A DNA stretch of 51,890 nt from Rhizomicrobium sp. (GTDB taxonomy: Bacteria; Pseudomonadota; Alphaproteobacteria; Micropepsales; Micropepsaceae), in the NCBI GenBank assembly GCA_025451875.1, contig JANWJQ010000076.1:1-51890 (forward strand), in the 5' to 3' direction. Each line of letters begins with the position of its first letter. The first letter of the stretch is position 1. The notes under the pieces were generated by a model. That model was not told the DNA's origin and did not search any database. It worked only from the letters and a program-made list of their open reading frames with translations. Of this stretch, positions 7,895 to 16,636 are shown in pieces. Made by a program: the position numbers and the translations under genes.

Positions 7895-8749
7895 ATGTCC
7901 TACGCGAAAATTCTCGTTCCGGTGGACGGCTCCGATCGAGACGCTTGTGCGCTAACCACGGCGATCCGGGCCGCCAAGCCATTCAATGCTCATGTGGTGG
8001 CGCTTTACGCCCATCCCGATCCCGCCGAGGCGCTGCCGATCATCGGTGTGCCGCTCACCGCCGAAGCCATGAGCGCGGTGATCGACGGCAATACGAAGAT
8101 TTTCCGGACCGCAGCCAAGCGTATCCATGATACGATTGCGCAGACATGCAAAGCCGAAGGCGCTCGCGCGGTTGCCAAGCCGATTCGGGAAGACGCTGTC
8201 ACCATTTCGTTCCGCGAGGTCATCGGCTATCCGCCGCGCGCAATCCAAGCGGCGGCAGCGCTCAGCGATCTTGCGGTCTGTGCGCCCTGTGCCGGATCAC
8301 CAGGAGGATTTGAGACTGCGGTCGATCTGATCCTCACGGAACGGCGCCCCGTGCTGTTGGCGGTAGAGCCACCGCAGGCATTCCGAAAAATCATGATTGG
8401 CTGGAATAACTCCATCCCCGCTGCGCACGCAATTTCCGCCGCTATGCCATTCCTTGAAAAGGCTGAGATCATCGAGCTCGTCTGCCTGCAGCGACCAAGC
8501 GCCCCAGATTACGGAACCGACAACGTTGTGGCCTATCTGAAGGCACATGGGATGAACTGCTCTGAGGTTCACCTGCGCATTCTCGGAACCGCCGTTCATA
8601 CAAGCTTGGCGAAATTCGCTTGCGAGAACCGTGCAGACCTTCTGGTGATCGGCGGTTTCAGCCACAGCCGTATCCGCGAAACGCTCTTCGGGGGCATCAC
8701 CAACGAATTCCTGCGCGATCCGCCCTTGCCGGTTTTGCTCTCGCATTAA
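7895..8749 (+). CDS. Universal stress protein, two-domain
   Basis: The product (284 aa) has two USP folds: ILVPVDGSDRD at the N-terminus, and a second domain starting near residue 165 (IMIGWNNS) and ending with GGFSHSRIRETLFGG and PVLLSH. The first domain has lost the ATP loop; the second keeps G-x2-x-x9-G spacing loosely, with GG instead of GS/GT. It starts 5 bases after fixK and so is probably co-transcribed with it. It is one of six USP genes in the window. Role: cytoplasmic stress protein of unknown activity. Confidence 0.9.
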   Translation: MSYAKILVPVDGSDRDACALTTAIRAAKPFNAHVVALYAHPDPAEALPIIGVPLTAEAMSAVIDGNTKIFRTAAKRIHDTIAQTCKAEGARAVAKPIREDAVTISFREVIGYPPRAIQAAAALSDLAVCAPCAGSPGGFETAVDLILTERRPVLLAVEPPQAFRKIMIGWNNSIPAAHAISAAMPFLEKAEIIELVCLQRPSAPDYGTDNVVAYLKAHGMNCSEVHLRILGTAVHTSLAKFACENRADLLVIGGFSHSRIRETLFGGITNEFLRDPPLPVLLSH

Positions 8750-8755
8750 AAGACC

Positions 8756-8769
8756 TTGACCCGCGTCAA
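8756..8769. promoter_or_regulatory. FixK/FNR-type box
   Basis: TTGACCCGCGTCAA, near-perfect inverted repeat TTGAC/GTCAA. It ends 55 bases upstream of the USP start at 8824. Confidence 0.7.
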
Positions 8770-8823
8770 AGTCCCAAATTGGCGAACGGCTAGATTTTTC
8801 GCGCATCGATTTGGAGACTGGTC

Positions 8824-9690
8824 ATGTCCATCGCGAAAATTCTCGTCCCGCTCAACGGCTCACGGAAGGACCGTGTCTCGCTCGAAACCGCCTTCGCGCT
8901 GGCGAAACGTGTCCACGCTTTCGTCGATGCGGTGTTCGTGCACCAGGACGTCCGTGAAGCCATGCCGGTGTCTGACATGCCCATTTCTCCTGAGATCATG
9001 CAGTCGATCATCGACGCGGCGGATGCCGCCAAAAAGGTTGCTGCGAATGCAGCGCGAGAGAGTTTTTCCATGGCGGCCGCGCAATGTGACGCGAAGATCG
9101 TTTCCGTTCCCGAAAAGGGCGATACGGTCACCACCACCTATCGCGAAGAAACCGGACATTTGCGCGATGTGATGGATAGGGAAGCGGCTTTGGCGGACCT
9201 GATTGTCTTTCCTTCGATGGCCGGAAGCGACTCCGAAAATGTTCGCCAACCCCTTGTCGACGTTCTCACGCGTCAGGGCCGGCCGGTCCTCCTTTGCGCG
9301 GAACGCGCGTGCAAGACAGTCGGCAGCGCTGTGTTGATTGGCTGGGACGGCGGCGCTGCGGCGGCGCAGGCTCTCACCTCTTCTTTGCCCGTTCTCGAAA
9401 AAGCCGATGCCGTGCAGTTTGCATGTGTTCGTCCCGACAACACATCGGAACGGCCGCTCCGCGATGCGAAGGAATATCTTTCTCTGCACGGCGTTAAAGC
9501 CTGTGAGACTCTGATTTCGGCCCCCAAACTGTCGATTGCCGAGGAGCTTCTGGAGACGGCTGCGGCAAGCGAATACGATCTTCTCGTCTGCGGCGGGTAT
9601 GGTCATAGCCGCATGTTGGAAACGGTTTTCGGTGGCACGACAGATTATCTGTTGTCCCACGCGACCATTCCAATTTTTCTGGCCCATTGA
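8824..9690 (+). CDS. Universal stress protein, two-domain
   Basis: The product (288 aa) begins MSIAKILVPLNGS, and its second domain (from about residue 160, AVLIGWDGG) ends with CGGYGHSRMLETVFGG and PIFLAH. It is a paralogue of the preceding USP, with which it shares length and domain plan. GGAG lies 7 bases before the ATG. A FixK-type box at 8756 gives it its own promoter, separate from fixK. The cytochrome c gene follows after 12 bases and is likely co-transcribed. Confidence 0.9.
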   Translation: MSIAKILVPLNGSRKDRVSLETAFALAKRVHAFVDAVFVHQDVREAMPVSDMPISPEIMQSIIDAADAAKKVAANAARESFSMAAAQCDAKIVSVPEKGDTVTTTYREETGHLRDVMDREAALADLIVFPSMAGSDSENVRQPLVDVLTRQGRPVLLCAERACKTVGSAVLIGWDGGAAAAQALTSSLPVLEKADAVQFACVRPDNTSERPLRDAKEYLSLHGVKACETLISAPKLSIAEELLETAAASEYDLLVCGGYGHSRMLETVFGGTTDYLLSHATIPIFLAH

Positions 9691-9702
9691 GGATACAAAG
9701 AC

Positions 9703-10056
9703 ATGCGCCCGTTTTATCTGCCCCTTTGCGCTGCTCTATGGTTTGCGGCGTCGAGTCCCACGATCGCCTCGCAGCCAGTGGATCTCGGGAAAGATCGCGC
9801 GATAGAATCCTGTTCTGCCTGTCATCAAGTTACGGCGGACCAAAAACTGCCGGCGCCGGTGCCCAATCCCGATCAACTCGAAATGGTGGCAGCCCCGAGC
9901 TTCGCTTCCATTGCCGCGGCCTACGAAGGCAAAGACCGGGAACTGCGCGCCTTTATCAAAACGCCGCAGCATCCGATGAAGGAACAGCAGTTCCTCGACT
10001 CCGATCTCGATGCGATCATCGCTTATATTCACTCGGTCGATAATCAGCGCTGGTAA
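9703..10056 (+). CDS. Small periplasmic c-type cytochrome
   Basis: The product (117 aa) starts with a Sec signal peptide of about 22 residues (ending in TIAS), followed by one haem motif CSACH (37-41) and a likely axial Met at 92 (QHPMKEQQF). The C-terminal helix (LDSDLDAIIAYIHSV) is typical of class I cytochromes. It would carry electrons in the periplasm, presumably to a terminal oxidase or reductase not in this window. It sits 12 bases after a USP gene behind a FixK-type box, which fits a low-oxygen respiratory role. Confidence 0.88.
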   Translation: MRPFYLPLCAALWFAASSPTIASQPVDLGKDRAIESCSACHQVTADQKLPAPVPNPDQLEMVAAPSFASIAAAYEGKDRELRAFIKTPQHPMKEQQFLDSDLDAIIAYIHSVDNQRW

Positions 10057-10062
10057 AGCCGA

Positions 10063-10491
10063 TCAGCCCTTCAGGAAATATTCTTCGACCTTCCAAGGAT
10101 GGCCATAATCACTGTAGCGAATCCAGCGCGGGCGCAAGCGCATATAGGTCAGCCCAGGCCAGTTGCGGTGGCCAAGATTCTGAGGGCAAGCGTCATAGTA
10201 AAGCGCGATCGCCTCATCGAGGTCTGTCTCAACAGGCTCATCGACAAAACCTTCGATCTGCAATGTGGTCTTTCCGCGCCCGCCAATCACCAGCGCTGCG
10301 CGTGGGTCGTTTTGCAGATTGCGGTATTTGCGCGAGGTAATGAGGGTCTCAAACACGATCGACAAATCGGGCGTGACGGCAAGATTTATAAAAGCCGCCT
10401 CGGGCCCATGTTCCCTGTCCGCTGTGGAGAGGACGCCACAACGAAGCTCGTTGATATAGGTAAAAAAGTCTGCTCTTTTCTTCTCGTCCAT
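10063..10491 (-). CDS. Pyridoxamine 5'-phosphate oxidase-like flavin-binding protein
   Basis: The product (142 aa) has the split-barrel FMN-binding pattern: LRCGVLSTADREHGPEAAFINLAV, SRKYRNLQNDPRAALVIGG and a C-terminal RWIRYSDYG. Relatives reduce flavin-bound or F420-type substrates or act as general stress proteins; the substrate is not known. The ATG at 10491 is preferred to a TTG at 10509, because it leaves the FixK-type box 57 bases upstream, the usual spacing here. It converges tightly (6 bases) on the cytochrome gene and diverges from pfkB across the shared box. Confidence 0.8.
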   Translation of the reverse strand: MDEKKRADFFTYINELRCGVLSTADREHGPEAAFINLAVTPDLSIVFETLITSRKYRNLQNDPRAALVIGGRGKTTLQIEGFVDEPVETDLDEAIALYYDACPQNLGHRNWPGLTYMRLRPRWIRYSDYGHPWKVEEYFLKG

Positions 10492-10547
10492 GCCATGCAC
10501 GCTTTCCAAGCTTCAGCGACAGTATGCATCCACCGCGTCACGGTCTC

Positions 10548-10561
10548 CTGATACGGATCAA
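10548..10561. promoter_or_regulatory. FixK/FNR-type box, divergent
   Basis: CTGATACGGATCAA. It lies 57 bases from the flavin-binding gene start (10491, -) and 55 from the pfkB start (10616, +), so one site probably serves both directions. Confidence 0.68.
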
Positions 10562-10615
10562 GGACAACTCTACCCGCGAACCTATCCTAATGTGCGTCCG
10601 CGAACTGGAGACCGA

Positions 10616-11575
10616 ATGCGCAACCGCCCTATCCTGACGCTTACCATGAATCCGGCGGTGGATGTGTCCAGCGCGGTTCCGGTCCTTGAGCCGTTTGAAA
10701 AACTGCGCTGCAGCGATGTTTGGCATCATCCAGGCGGCGGAGGCATAAACGTCTCACGCGTAATCCGGCGCCTCAATGCGGAAACCATCGCTATTTTCCC
10801 CTGTGGAGGCGCGATGGGCATATTGCTCAAGCACCTTCTGATCGACGAACGCGTGCGCCATCTGCCTATCGCGATAGCCGGCGACACGCGCGAAGATTTT
10901 TCCGTCAGCGAATCCGCGACCGGTAAGCAATTCCGCTTCATTCTCCCCGGTCCCGTATTGTCGGAGCTCGAGATTCGGAAATGTCTCGATGCAATCGCCG
11001 CTCGCCTTCGGCCGGGATCGTTTCTTGTGGCAAGCGGTAGTCTGCCACCCGGTGTACCGGTGAGTTTCTACGCGGAACTCGCAAACGTCACGGCGTCCAT
11101 CGGTGCGCATTTGGTTCTCGACACCTCGGGCGCATCTTTGCGCGCGGCGGTGGATGGCGGCGGGCTCTTTCTCATCAAGCCAAGCCAGAGCGAGTTGGAT
11201 GAATTGACAGGTGACAAGACATTAAACGAAGAAGATCGGATCAAGGCCGCTAGGCAGATCGTGGCATCCGGCCGTGCAGAATTTGTGTGCGTCTCTCTCG
11301 GGGCGGAGGGAGCTCTGCTTATCGGCAGAGGGTGTGCACTCAAGGCGAAGGCGCCGCGCGTCGAAGTTAAAACGACGATCGGCGCGGGAGACAGCTTTCT
11401 TGCTGCACTGGTCTGGGCCTTCGCCCGCCGCGCAACGCCTTCCGACGCGCTGAAAATCGCTGTTGCGGCCGGAGCCGCGGCGCTTCTGGCGCCCGGCACG
11501 GGGCTTTGTTCGCTCGCGGACATGCACGCGCTGAGAGCTCAGGTCCATGTTGACCATCTGGAGTACGCGCATTGA
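10616..11575 (+). CDS. PfkB-family sugar kinase (6-phosphofructokinase 2 / 1-phosphofructokinase type)
   Basis: The product (319 aa) has the PfkB N-terminal pattern LTLTMNPAVDVS, the glycine-rich PGGGGINVSRVI, substrate region ASGSLPPGVP and the C-terminal signature TTIGAGDSF with the catalytic Asp. This subgroup phosphorylates fructose 6-phosphate, fructose 1-phosphate or tagatose 6-phosphate; the exact substrate cannot be read from sequence. The ATG at 10616 with GGAG 8 bases upstream is used. It heads a four-gene run in which every junction overlaps (stop TGA inside the next start). A FixK-type box 55 bases upstream would drive the whole run. Confidence 0.88.
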   Translation: MRNRPILTLTMNPAVDVSSAVPVLEPFEKLRCSDVWHHPGGGGINVSRVIRRLNAETIAIFPCGGAMGILLKHLLIDERVRHLPIAIAGDTREDFSVSESATGKQFRFILPGPVLSELEIRKCLDAIAARLRPGSFLVASGSLPPGVPVSFYAELANVTASIGAHLVLDTSGASLRAAVDGGGLFLIKPSQSELDELTGDKTLNEEDRIKAARQIVASGRAEFVCVSLGAEGALLIGRGCALKAKAPRVEVKTTIGAGDSFLAALVWAFARRATPSDALKIAVAAGAAALLAPGTGLCSLADMHALRAQVHVDHLEYAH

Positions 11576-12939
11576 CATTGTCTCTCACTTTTCTCGGCGG
11601 CGCGGGCACGGTCACCGGATCGAAATATCTCCTCGATAATGGCGACCACCGCATCCTGATCGATTGCGGCTTGTTCCAGGGCTACAAAGCGCTTCGCCTG
11701 AAGAACTGGGCGCCGCTGCCGGGCGATCCGCACAAGATCGGCGCCGTCCTTCTGACGCACGCGCATCTCGATCATTCGGGCTACCTGCCGCTCCTCATCA
11801 ACCGCGGCTACCGCAGTCAAGTCTTCTGCACAGCCGCAACACAAGACCTGTGCGGAATTCTGCTGCCGGACAGCGGCCATCTGGCGGAACGCGATGCTGA
11901 TTTTGCCAACCGCAAAGGCTTCTCCAAGCACAAACCCGCCTTGCCGCTCTACACAGAAGAAGATGCGCGCCGGGCGCTGGATTTCCTCAAGCCGGTTCCT
12001 TTCGACGTCGTTCAAAAAATTCCGGGCGGCGCGACGGCCCGCTTCCGCCGCGCCGGGCATATTCTGGGTGCGGCATCCATCGAGCTGGAATGGGAAGGCA
12101 AGCGCATCCTCTTTTCGGGCGACCTCGGCCGCTATGACGATCCCATCATGTTCGATCCGGAAAAAATGGATTGGGCCGATTATGTGCTGGTGGAATCGAC
12201 CTACGGCGACCGCACGCATGGCACTGTCGATCCGGAACAGGTTCTCGCAGAAATCGTGAACCGCACCGCCAAGCGCGGCGGCACCGTGCTGATCCCGTCC
12301 TTTGCCGTAGGACGCGCACAAAGCCTGCTGTTTCATCTGTCCCGCATGAAAGCTGCCGGTGTCATCCGCCCTGACCTGCCCATTTTCCTGGATAGTCCCA
12401 TGGCGATCGAAGCGAGCAATATTCTCGGGCGGCACCCTCGCGACCACCGCCTCACGCCGGAGCAGTCCAAGGCACTCGCCACGGTCGCGCACTATGTGCA
12501 GACAGGCGATGAATCGCGCGAGCTTACCGCCAGTCCGATGCCCAAGATCATCATCTCCGCCAGCGGCATGGCGACGGGGGGGCGGGTTCTGCACCATCTC
12601 GAGCACTACGCGCCCGATCATCGCAATGCGATCGTGTTCGCCGGCTTCCAGGCGGGCGGCACGCGCGGCGCGGCGATGGTGGCAGGCGCGCAGAGCATAA
12701 AGATGTATGGCCGTTACGTTTCTGTCCACGCCGAAGTCACCAATCTCTCCATGCTGTCGGCGCACGCCGACCGGCATGAACTCATGCGGTGGCTCCGCGT
12801 CTTTCAAAAACCGCCTATCACGACATTCGTGATCCATGGCGAACCGACGGCTGCCGATACCTTCCGGCACGACATCGAGCAGGATTTGGGCTGGACTGTC
12901 CTGGTGCCGGAACATGGAGAAAAGGTCATTCTCTCCTGA
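11572..12939 (+). CDS. Metallo-beta-lactamase/beta-CASP RNase-like protein (YSH1/CPSF-73 type)
   Basis: The product (455 aa) has the metal-binding motif HAHLDH (63-68), FSGDLGRYDDP, the beta-CASP region (VLIPSFAVGRAQSLLF, then SASGMATGGRVLHH) and C-terminal RMMBL motifs SAHADRHEL and VIHGEP. The family comprises RNA-processing endo- and exonucleases. The start is TTG, overlapping the pfkB stop (TTGA), so translation is coupled. Its place between a sugar kinase and a nucleoside phosphorylase suggests RNA or oligonucleotide turnover feeding nucleotide salvage; this is inference. Confidence 0.88.
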   Translation: MTLSLTFLGGAGTVTGSKYLLDNGDHRILIDCGLFQGYKALRLKNWAPLPGDPHKIGAVLLTHAHLDHSGYLPLLINRGYRSQVFCTAATQDLCGILLPDSGHLAERDADFANRKGFSKHKPALPLYTEEDARRALDFLKPVPFDVVQKIPGGATARFRRAGHILGAASIELEWEGKRILFSGDLGRYDDPIMFDPEKMDWADYVLVESTYGDRTHGTVDPEQVLAEIVNRTAKRGGTVLIPSFAVGRAQSLLFHLSRMKAAGVIRPDLPIFLDSPMAIEASNILGRHPRDHRLTPEQSKALATVAHYVQTGDESRELTASPMPKIIISASGMATGGRVLHHLEHYAPDHRNAIVFAGFQAGGTRGAAMVAGAQSIKMYGRYVSVHAEVTNLSMLSAHADRHELMRWLRVFQKPPITTFVIHGEPTAADTFRHDIEQDLGWTVLVPEHGEKVILS

Positions 12940-14444
12940 TGGCAGGCTATCATGACATCAAGGCGCGCCGTGTCGGACTGGATACCCATTCCGAGGCCAT
13001 TGTGCTTCTGCACAGCGGATCAGCGGTCTGCCGATCCGAAGGGTTCGCCGCGCACACGCGCATCCTCCTGCGTGCTAGTAATCACAAAGTCGTAGCCACG
13101 CTCTTTCCCGTAACGTCGGACATTATCGGCTGTGACGAAGCCATCCTTTCCGATTCGGCCTGGTCGCGGTTGGACCTCAAGGATGGCGACACGATCAGCA
13201 TCGAGCATCTCGATCCGGTAGAGTCGCTCAGCCTGCTGCGCAGCCGCATTTTCGGCCACGATCTGAGCGAGAACAGCTTCCGCGCAATCATCCGCGATGT
13301 CGTGGACGGACGATATTCGAGCATACACATCGCCTCGTTCCTCACGGCCTGCGCGGCCGCGCCACTAAGCGAGAAGGAAATTCTCGGTCTCACGCGCGCG
13401 ATGGTCGATGCGGGCGAGCGGCTGTCTTGGCCGGAAGCGATAGTCGTGGACAAGCATTCCGTGGGTGGGTTGCCCGGCAATCGCACAACGCCAATCATCG
13501 TCGCCATCGTCACGGCGCTAGGCCTCACCATGCCCAAGACGTCGTCCCGCGCCATTACCTCGCCTGCCGGCACCGCCGATATGATGGAGACCCTGGCGCC
13601 GGTCACGCTCGATGCTGAAGCGATACGGCGCGTGGTGAAGGAAGAAGGTGGCTGCATCGCCTGGGGCGGCGCGGTTCAGCTCAGCCCGGCAGATGACATC
13701 CTGATCCGCGTGGAGCGTGCACTCGATCTCGACACACAAGGCCAGATGATCGCCTCCGTCATGTCCAAGAAGATCGCGGCCGGGGCCACGCATCTGGTTC
13801 TCGATATGCCGGTAGGGCGTACTGCAAAGGTCAGAACCGCGCAGGAAGCGCAAGAGCTCTCTCACGGATTGCTCGTGGTAGCGCAAGCCTTCGGGATCAA
13901 GACACGCGTGCTTATCGGCAATGGCGATCAGCCTGTCGGGCGCGGAATCGGTCCGGCGCTGGAAGCACAAGATGTCCTCGCCGTGCTGCAATGTCGGCCG
14001 GACGCGCCCGCCGATTTGCGCGAGCGCGCGACGCAGCTTGCCGGCGCGCTCCTTGAACTTGCCGGCGTCGCGCCTATGGATTCTGGAGCGGCGCTGGCGA
14101 TGTCCGTACTCAACGACGGCCGCGCCTGGCGAAAATTCCAGCGCATCTGCGAAGCACAAGGCGGCATGCGCAAGCCGCCGGTTTCCGCGCACAAACAATC
14201 CCTGCACGCGCAAGCCTCAGGGCGCATCGCCGAGATCGACAACCGCAAGATCGCGCGGCTGGCGAAACTGGCCGGTGCGCCGGAGGACAAGGCAGCGGGC
14301 GTGGAACTGCTGGCGAGAATCGGACAGGACATCGCCGCCGAACAGGAGCTTTGCATCATCCACGCGGAATCGCCGGGCGAGCTCGACTACGCCCTCGCCT
14401 ATGCCGCTACGCATCACGACATATTTCGGATCGAGAGCACATGA
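12939..14444 (+). CDS. Thymidine/AMP phosphorylase-family enzyme (long form)
   Basis: The product (501 aa) is longer than standard thymidine phosphorylase (about 440) and close to archaeal AMP phosphorylase (about 500). It has an extra N-terminal domain (about 1-95) before the phosphorylase core. Core motifs: phosphate-binding KHSVGG (172-177), SSRAITSPAGT (202-212), and ALDLDTQGQMIASVMSKKIA. The family cleaves nucleosides or NMPs with phosphate to a base plus ribose 1-phosphate or ribose 1,5-bisphosphate. The start ATG overlaps the previous stop by one base. Neighbouring PRPP synthase and PfkB genes fit ribose-phosphate recycling. No RuBisCO or ribose-1,5-bisphosphate isomerase is in the window, so the archaeal AMP pathway is not complete here. 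Confidence 0.85.
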   Translation: MAGYHDIKARRVGLDTHSEAIVLLHSGSAVCRSEGFAAHTRILLRASNHKVVATLFPVTSDIIGCDEAILSDSAWSRLDLKDGDTISIEHLDPVESLSLLRSRIFGHDLSENSFRAIIRDVVDGRYSSIHIASFLTACAAAPLSEKEILGLTRAMVDAGERLSWPEAIVVDKHSVGGLPGNRTTPIIVAIVTALGLTMPKTSSRAITSPAGTADMMETLAPVTLDAEAIRRVVKEEGGCIAWGGAVQLSPADDILIRVERALDLDTQGQMIASVMSKKIAAGATHLVLDMPVGRTAKVRTAQEAQELSHGLLVVAQAFGIKTRVLIGNGDQPVGRGIGPALEAQDVLAVLQCRPDAPADLRERATQLAGALLELAGVAPMDSGAALAMSVLNDGRAWRKFQRICEAQGGMRKPPVSAHKQSLHAQASGRIAEIDNRKIARLAKLAGAPEDKAAGVELLARIGQDIAAEQELCIIHAESPGELDYALAYAATHHDIFRIEST

Positions 14445-15325
14445 CGCCTGAACTGCTGTTCGCCATGCCGGGCAACGAGGCTCTGGCGAAAACCCTGGCA
14501 GGCGCTCTGGGCTGCGGGATCGGCACGCTCGTCATGCGAAAATTCCCGGATGGCGAAACCTATCTGCGCTTCAAAAGCGCGATCGGCCGCAAGCACATTG
14601 CCCTGATCAGCACGCTGGCCGATCCGGATCCGAAGATCATCCCTCTGCTTTTCGCAGCGGACGCAGCCCGCACGATGGGCGCGGCGCAAGTCGGTCTCGT
14701 GGTGCCCTACCTCGCCTATCTGCGGCAGGATCACAGCTTTGAGCCCGGCGAGGCGGTCACGTCACGCGCAATGGCGGCCTTGCTATCGCAACATTTCGAC
14801 TGGTTGGTGACCGCCGATCCGCATCTGCACCGTTACAAATCGCTGGCCGAGCTTTACACAATTCCCGCCACCGCCGTGCACGCGGCGCCGGCCGTCTCTG
14901 CCTGGATCGCCGCGCATGTGGAGAATCCGTTCCTCATCGGTCCCGACGAAGAAAGTGCGCAATGGGTTTCCGAAACCGCGCGCGACATCAATGCGCCCTA
15001 TGTGACGCTGAAGAAAACGCGCCGTGGCGACCGCAGCGTGACGGTCAGTGCACCGGACCTGACGACCATCGATGACAGAACGCCCATTCTTCTGGATGAC
15101 ATCATTTCCAGCGGGCGGACCATGCTGGAGGCGGTCAAACTTCTGCGAGCGCAAGGGGTTGCGCATCCGATTTGCCTCGCCATCCACGGCCTTTTCGCCG
15201 ACCACAGTGACCAGGCGCTCATCGAACTCGGCGCGCGCCTGGTGACCACCAATTCGGTTCCAAACCCCTACGCCCAAATCGATCTGACCGGCATTCTTGC
15301 AGACGGATTGCACACGTTGGCCTGA
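14441..15325 (+). CDS. Ribose-phosphate pyrophosphokinase-like protein (divergent PRPP synthase)
   Basis: The product (294 aa) has the Prs pattern: FPDGE (35-39), VVPYLAYLRQDHSFEPGE (88-104), TADPHLHRY and the PRPP-binding loop PILLDDIISSGRT with acidic pair 219-220. It is shorter than housekeeping Prs (about 310-315) and is probably a second, accessory copy. The family makes PRPP from ribose 5-phosphate and ATP in the cytosol. Its ATG overlaps the phosphorylase stop (ATGA). It could turn ribose phosphates released by the upstream phosphorylase back into PRPP for base salvage. The next FixK-type box overlaps its stop codon. Confidence 0.85.
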   Translation: MTPELLFAMPGNEALAKTLAGALGCGIGTLVMRKFPDGETYLRFKSAIGRKHIALISTLADPDPKIIPLLFAADAARTMGAAQVGLVVPYLAYLRQDHSFEPGEAVTSRAMAALLSQHFDWLVTADPHLHRYKSLAELYTIPATAVHAAPAVSAWIAAHVENPFLIGPDEESAQWVSETARDINAPYVTLKKTRRGDRSVTVSAPDLTTIDDRTPILLDDIISSGRTMLEAVKLLRAQGVAHPICLAIHGLFADHSDQALIELGARLVTTNSVPNPYAQIDLTGILADGLHTLA

Positions 15326-15335
15326 TCCAGATCAG
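15322..15335. promoter_or_regulatory. FixK/FNR-type box
   Basis: CTGATCCAGATCAG, a perfect 14-base palindrome overlapping the stop of the Prs-like gene. It ends 48 bases upstream of the start at 15383. Confidence 0.68.
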
Positions 15336-15382
15336 AACTCATCTCCGCACCTTTGCCAAAGTGATTATAAAGGAGAGCAGTC

Positions 15383-15679
15383 ATGGCATCGTCGGCACCC
15401 TCACAAACCACATATCCAAAAGTGGATGAGGGCTTTTTTCACCTCACCGCTACGGGCTGGCGGCGCCAGGACACTTCGCCGTTCCCGGCCGATCGCATTG
15501 AGACTTGGCGCTTCCGCTCAGAGACACCGGCCGACGACGCCAAACAGCAGGTTCATCTGGAGAGATTGTGGATTTGTCACCATACCCCGGCGGAAGAGCG
15601 CGATCAGATACGCGCGCACTTCGGATATCCGTTCCGGGCATCGCACGACTTACATCTTACGATCGATTGCCGCGATTAA
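15383..15679 (+). CDS. Small hypothetical protein (98 aa)
   Basis: I do not recognise this family. The product is soluble and rich in aromatic and charged residues (GFFHLTATGWRRQD, HLERLWICHHTPAEERDQI), with no signal peptide. AGGAG lies 7 bases before the ATG, and a perfect FixK-type palindrome lies 48 bases upstream, so it is a good candidate for a real, regulated gene. It converges on the TPR gene ending at 15692. Confidence 0.72.
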   Translation: MASSAPSQTTYPKVDEGFFHLTATGWRRQDTSPFPADRIETWRFRSETPADDAKQQVHLERLWICHHTPAEERDQIRAHFGYPFRASHDLHLTIDCRD

Positions 15680-15691
15680 GTGTGGGGCTGT

Positions 15692-16636
15692 TTAGCGAAA
15701 CACCGCTGTGCGTGCTCCTTTCGGAATTTTGTGCATCGGCGGTTTCGGCAAGCGGCATTTCCAACCATGATCGCTGACGATTCCGGTCAGGCAGCGCAGC
15801 GAAAGCAGCGGCTTCCAGAAAAAGATGTCATCCACATTCGGGTCCGCCGCGCGCGCCCGAAGGACATCGGCTTGCGCGCCTTTTGCATCTCCACGTTTCA
15901 GTCGTGCGACACCACGCCCGTAAAGCGCCGTTGCGAGATTGGGGCGCCTCCGAAGAGCAGCGCCGAAATCACGCGTGGCGTCGTCAAGCCTGCCCATCCG
16001 CAGATATACAAGACCTCGGCTGTCCAGAATATCCGGCTGACCCGGCGCGAGCCGAAGCGCCGTGTTGCAGTCGAATAACCCCTCCGGAAGCTCCCGCGCG
16101 AACGCACCGCGGGTCCAGCAGCGCGCATTCCACATCCGCGCGTCGGTTGGCGCCAATCGAATCGCCACGGAGAATTGCGCAATCGCATCGCGATATTTTC
16201 CCTGCCCGCGAAGTGCTTCTGCATATCCTGCATGATTCTCAGGATCTGTCGGATCTAGACCAACCGCATAGGCAAAATCGACACGCGCCTGCTCAAAACG
16301 CTTTTGGAAGAGGTAGGAGGCGCCGCGTAACTTGTAAGGAGCAGGATTCCACCGGTCGAGCTTGATTGCGCGGCTACAGGCCTTCTGCGCGTCACGAAAA
16401 TTTCCGTCTGCGAGCGCGGACATGCACCAGAGCAGAAGGGCAAGCCCATCGCTCGACATGCCGCTATCGCGGTCCATTTCCCTGGCGGGCGAACCTGGAA
16501 GTTCAGGCGGTACGGACGCGGACCGGTCTGTCTTTGCGGGCGGTGGACCGCTGAACAATGTGATGGACGAGGCTGTCGCAGGACTGGCGAGAAAAATTCC
16601 GGTCAGTGCTATGGCGACGATCGTTCTGAGTTTCAT
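15692..16636 (-). CDS. Exported TPR-repeat protein
   Basis: The product (314 aa) has an N-terminal signal peptide (MKLRTIVAIALTGIFLASPA, cleavage near TAS) and a low-complexity linker. At least five tetratricopeptide repeats follow (about 75-265), with the usual W/Y-A-x-G-x-A-L pattern (NPAPYKLRGASYLF, DPENHAGYAEALRGQGKY, QPDILDSRGLVYLRMGR, LATALYGRGVARLKRGD). The Cys-containing tail is unusual. It should be periplasmic and mediate protein contacts. Its ATG overlaps the stop of the SDR gene, so the two form one operon read from the box at 17457. An upstream start at 16720 would lie inside the SDR gene and is rejected. Confidence 0.82.
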   Translation of the reverse strand: MKLRTIVAIALTGIFLASPATASSITLFSGPPPAKTDRSASVPPELPGSPAREMDRDSGMSSDGLALLLWCMSALADGNFRDAQKACSRAIKLDRWNPAPYKLRGASYLFQKRFEQARVDFAYAVGLDPTDPENHAGYAEALRGQGKYRDAIAQFSVAIRLAPTDARMWNARCWTRGAFARELPEGLFDCNTALRLAPGQPDILDSRGLVYLRMGRLDDATRDFGAALRRRPNLATALYGRGVARLKRGDAKGAQADVLRARAADPNVDDIFFWKPLLSLRCLTGIVSDHGWKCRLPKPPMHKIPKGARTAVFR

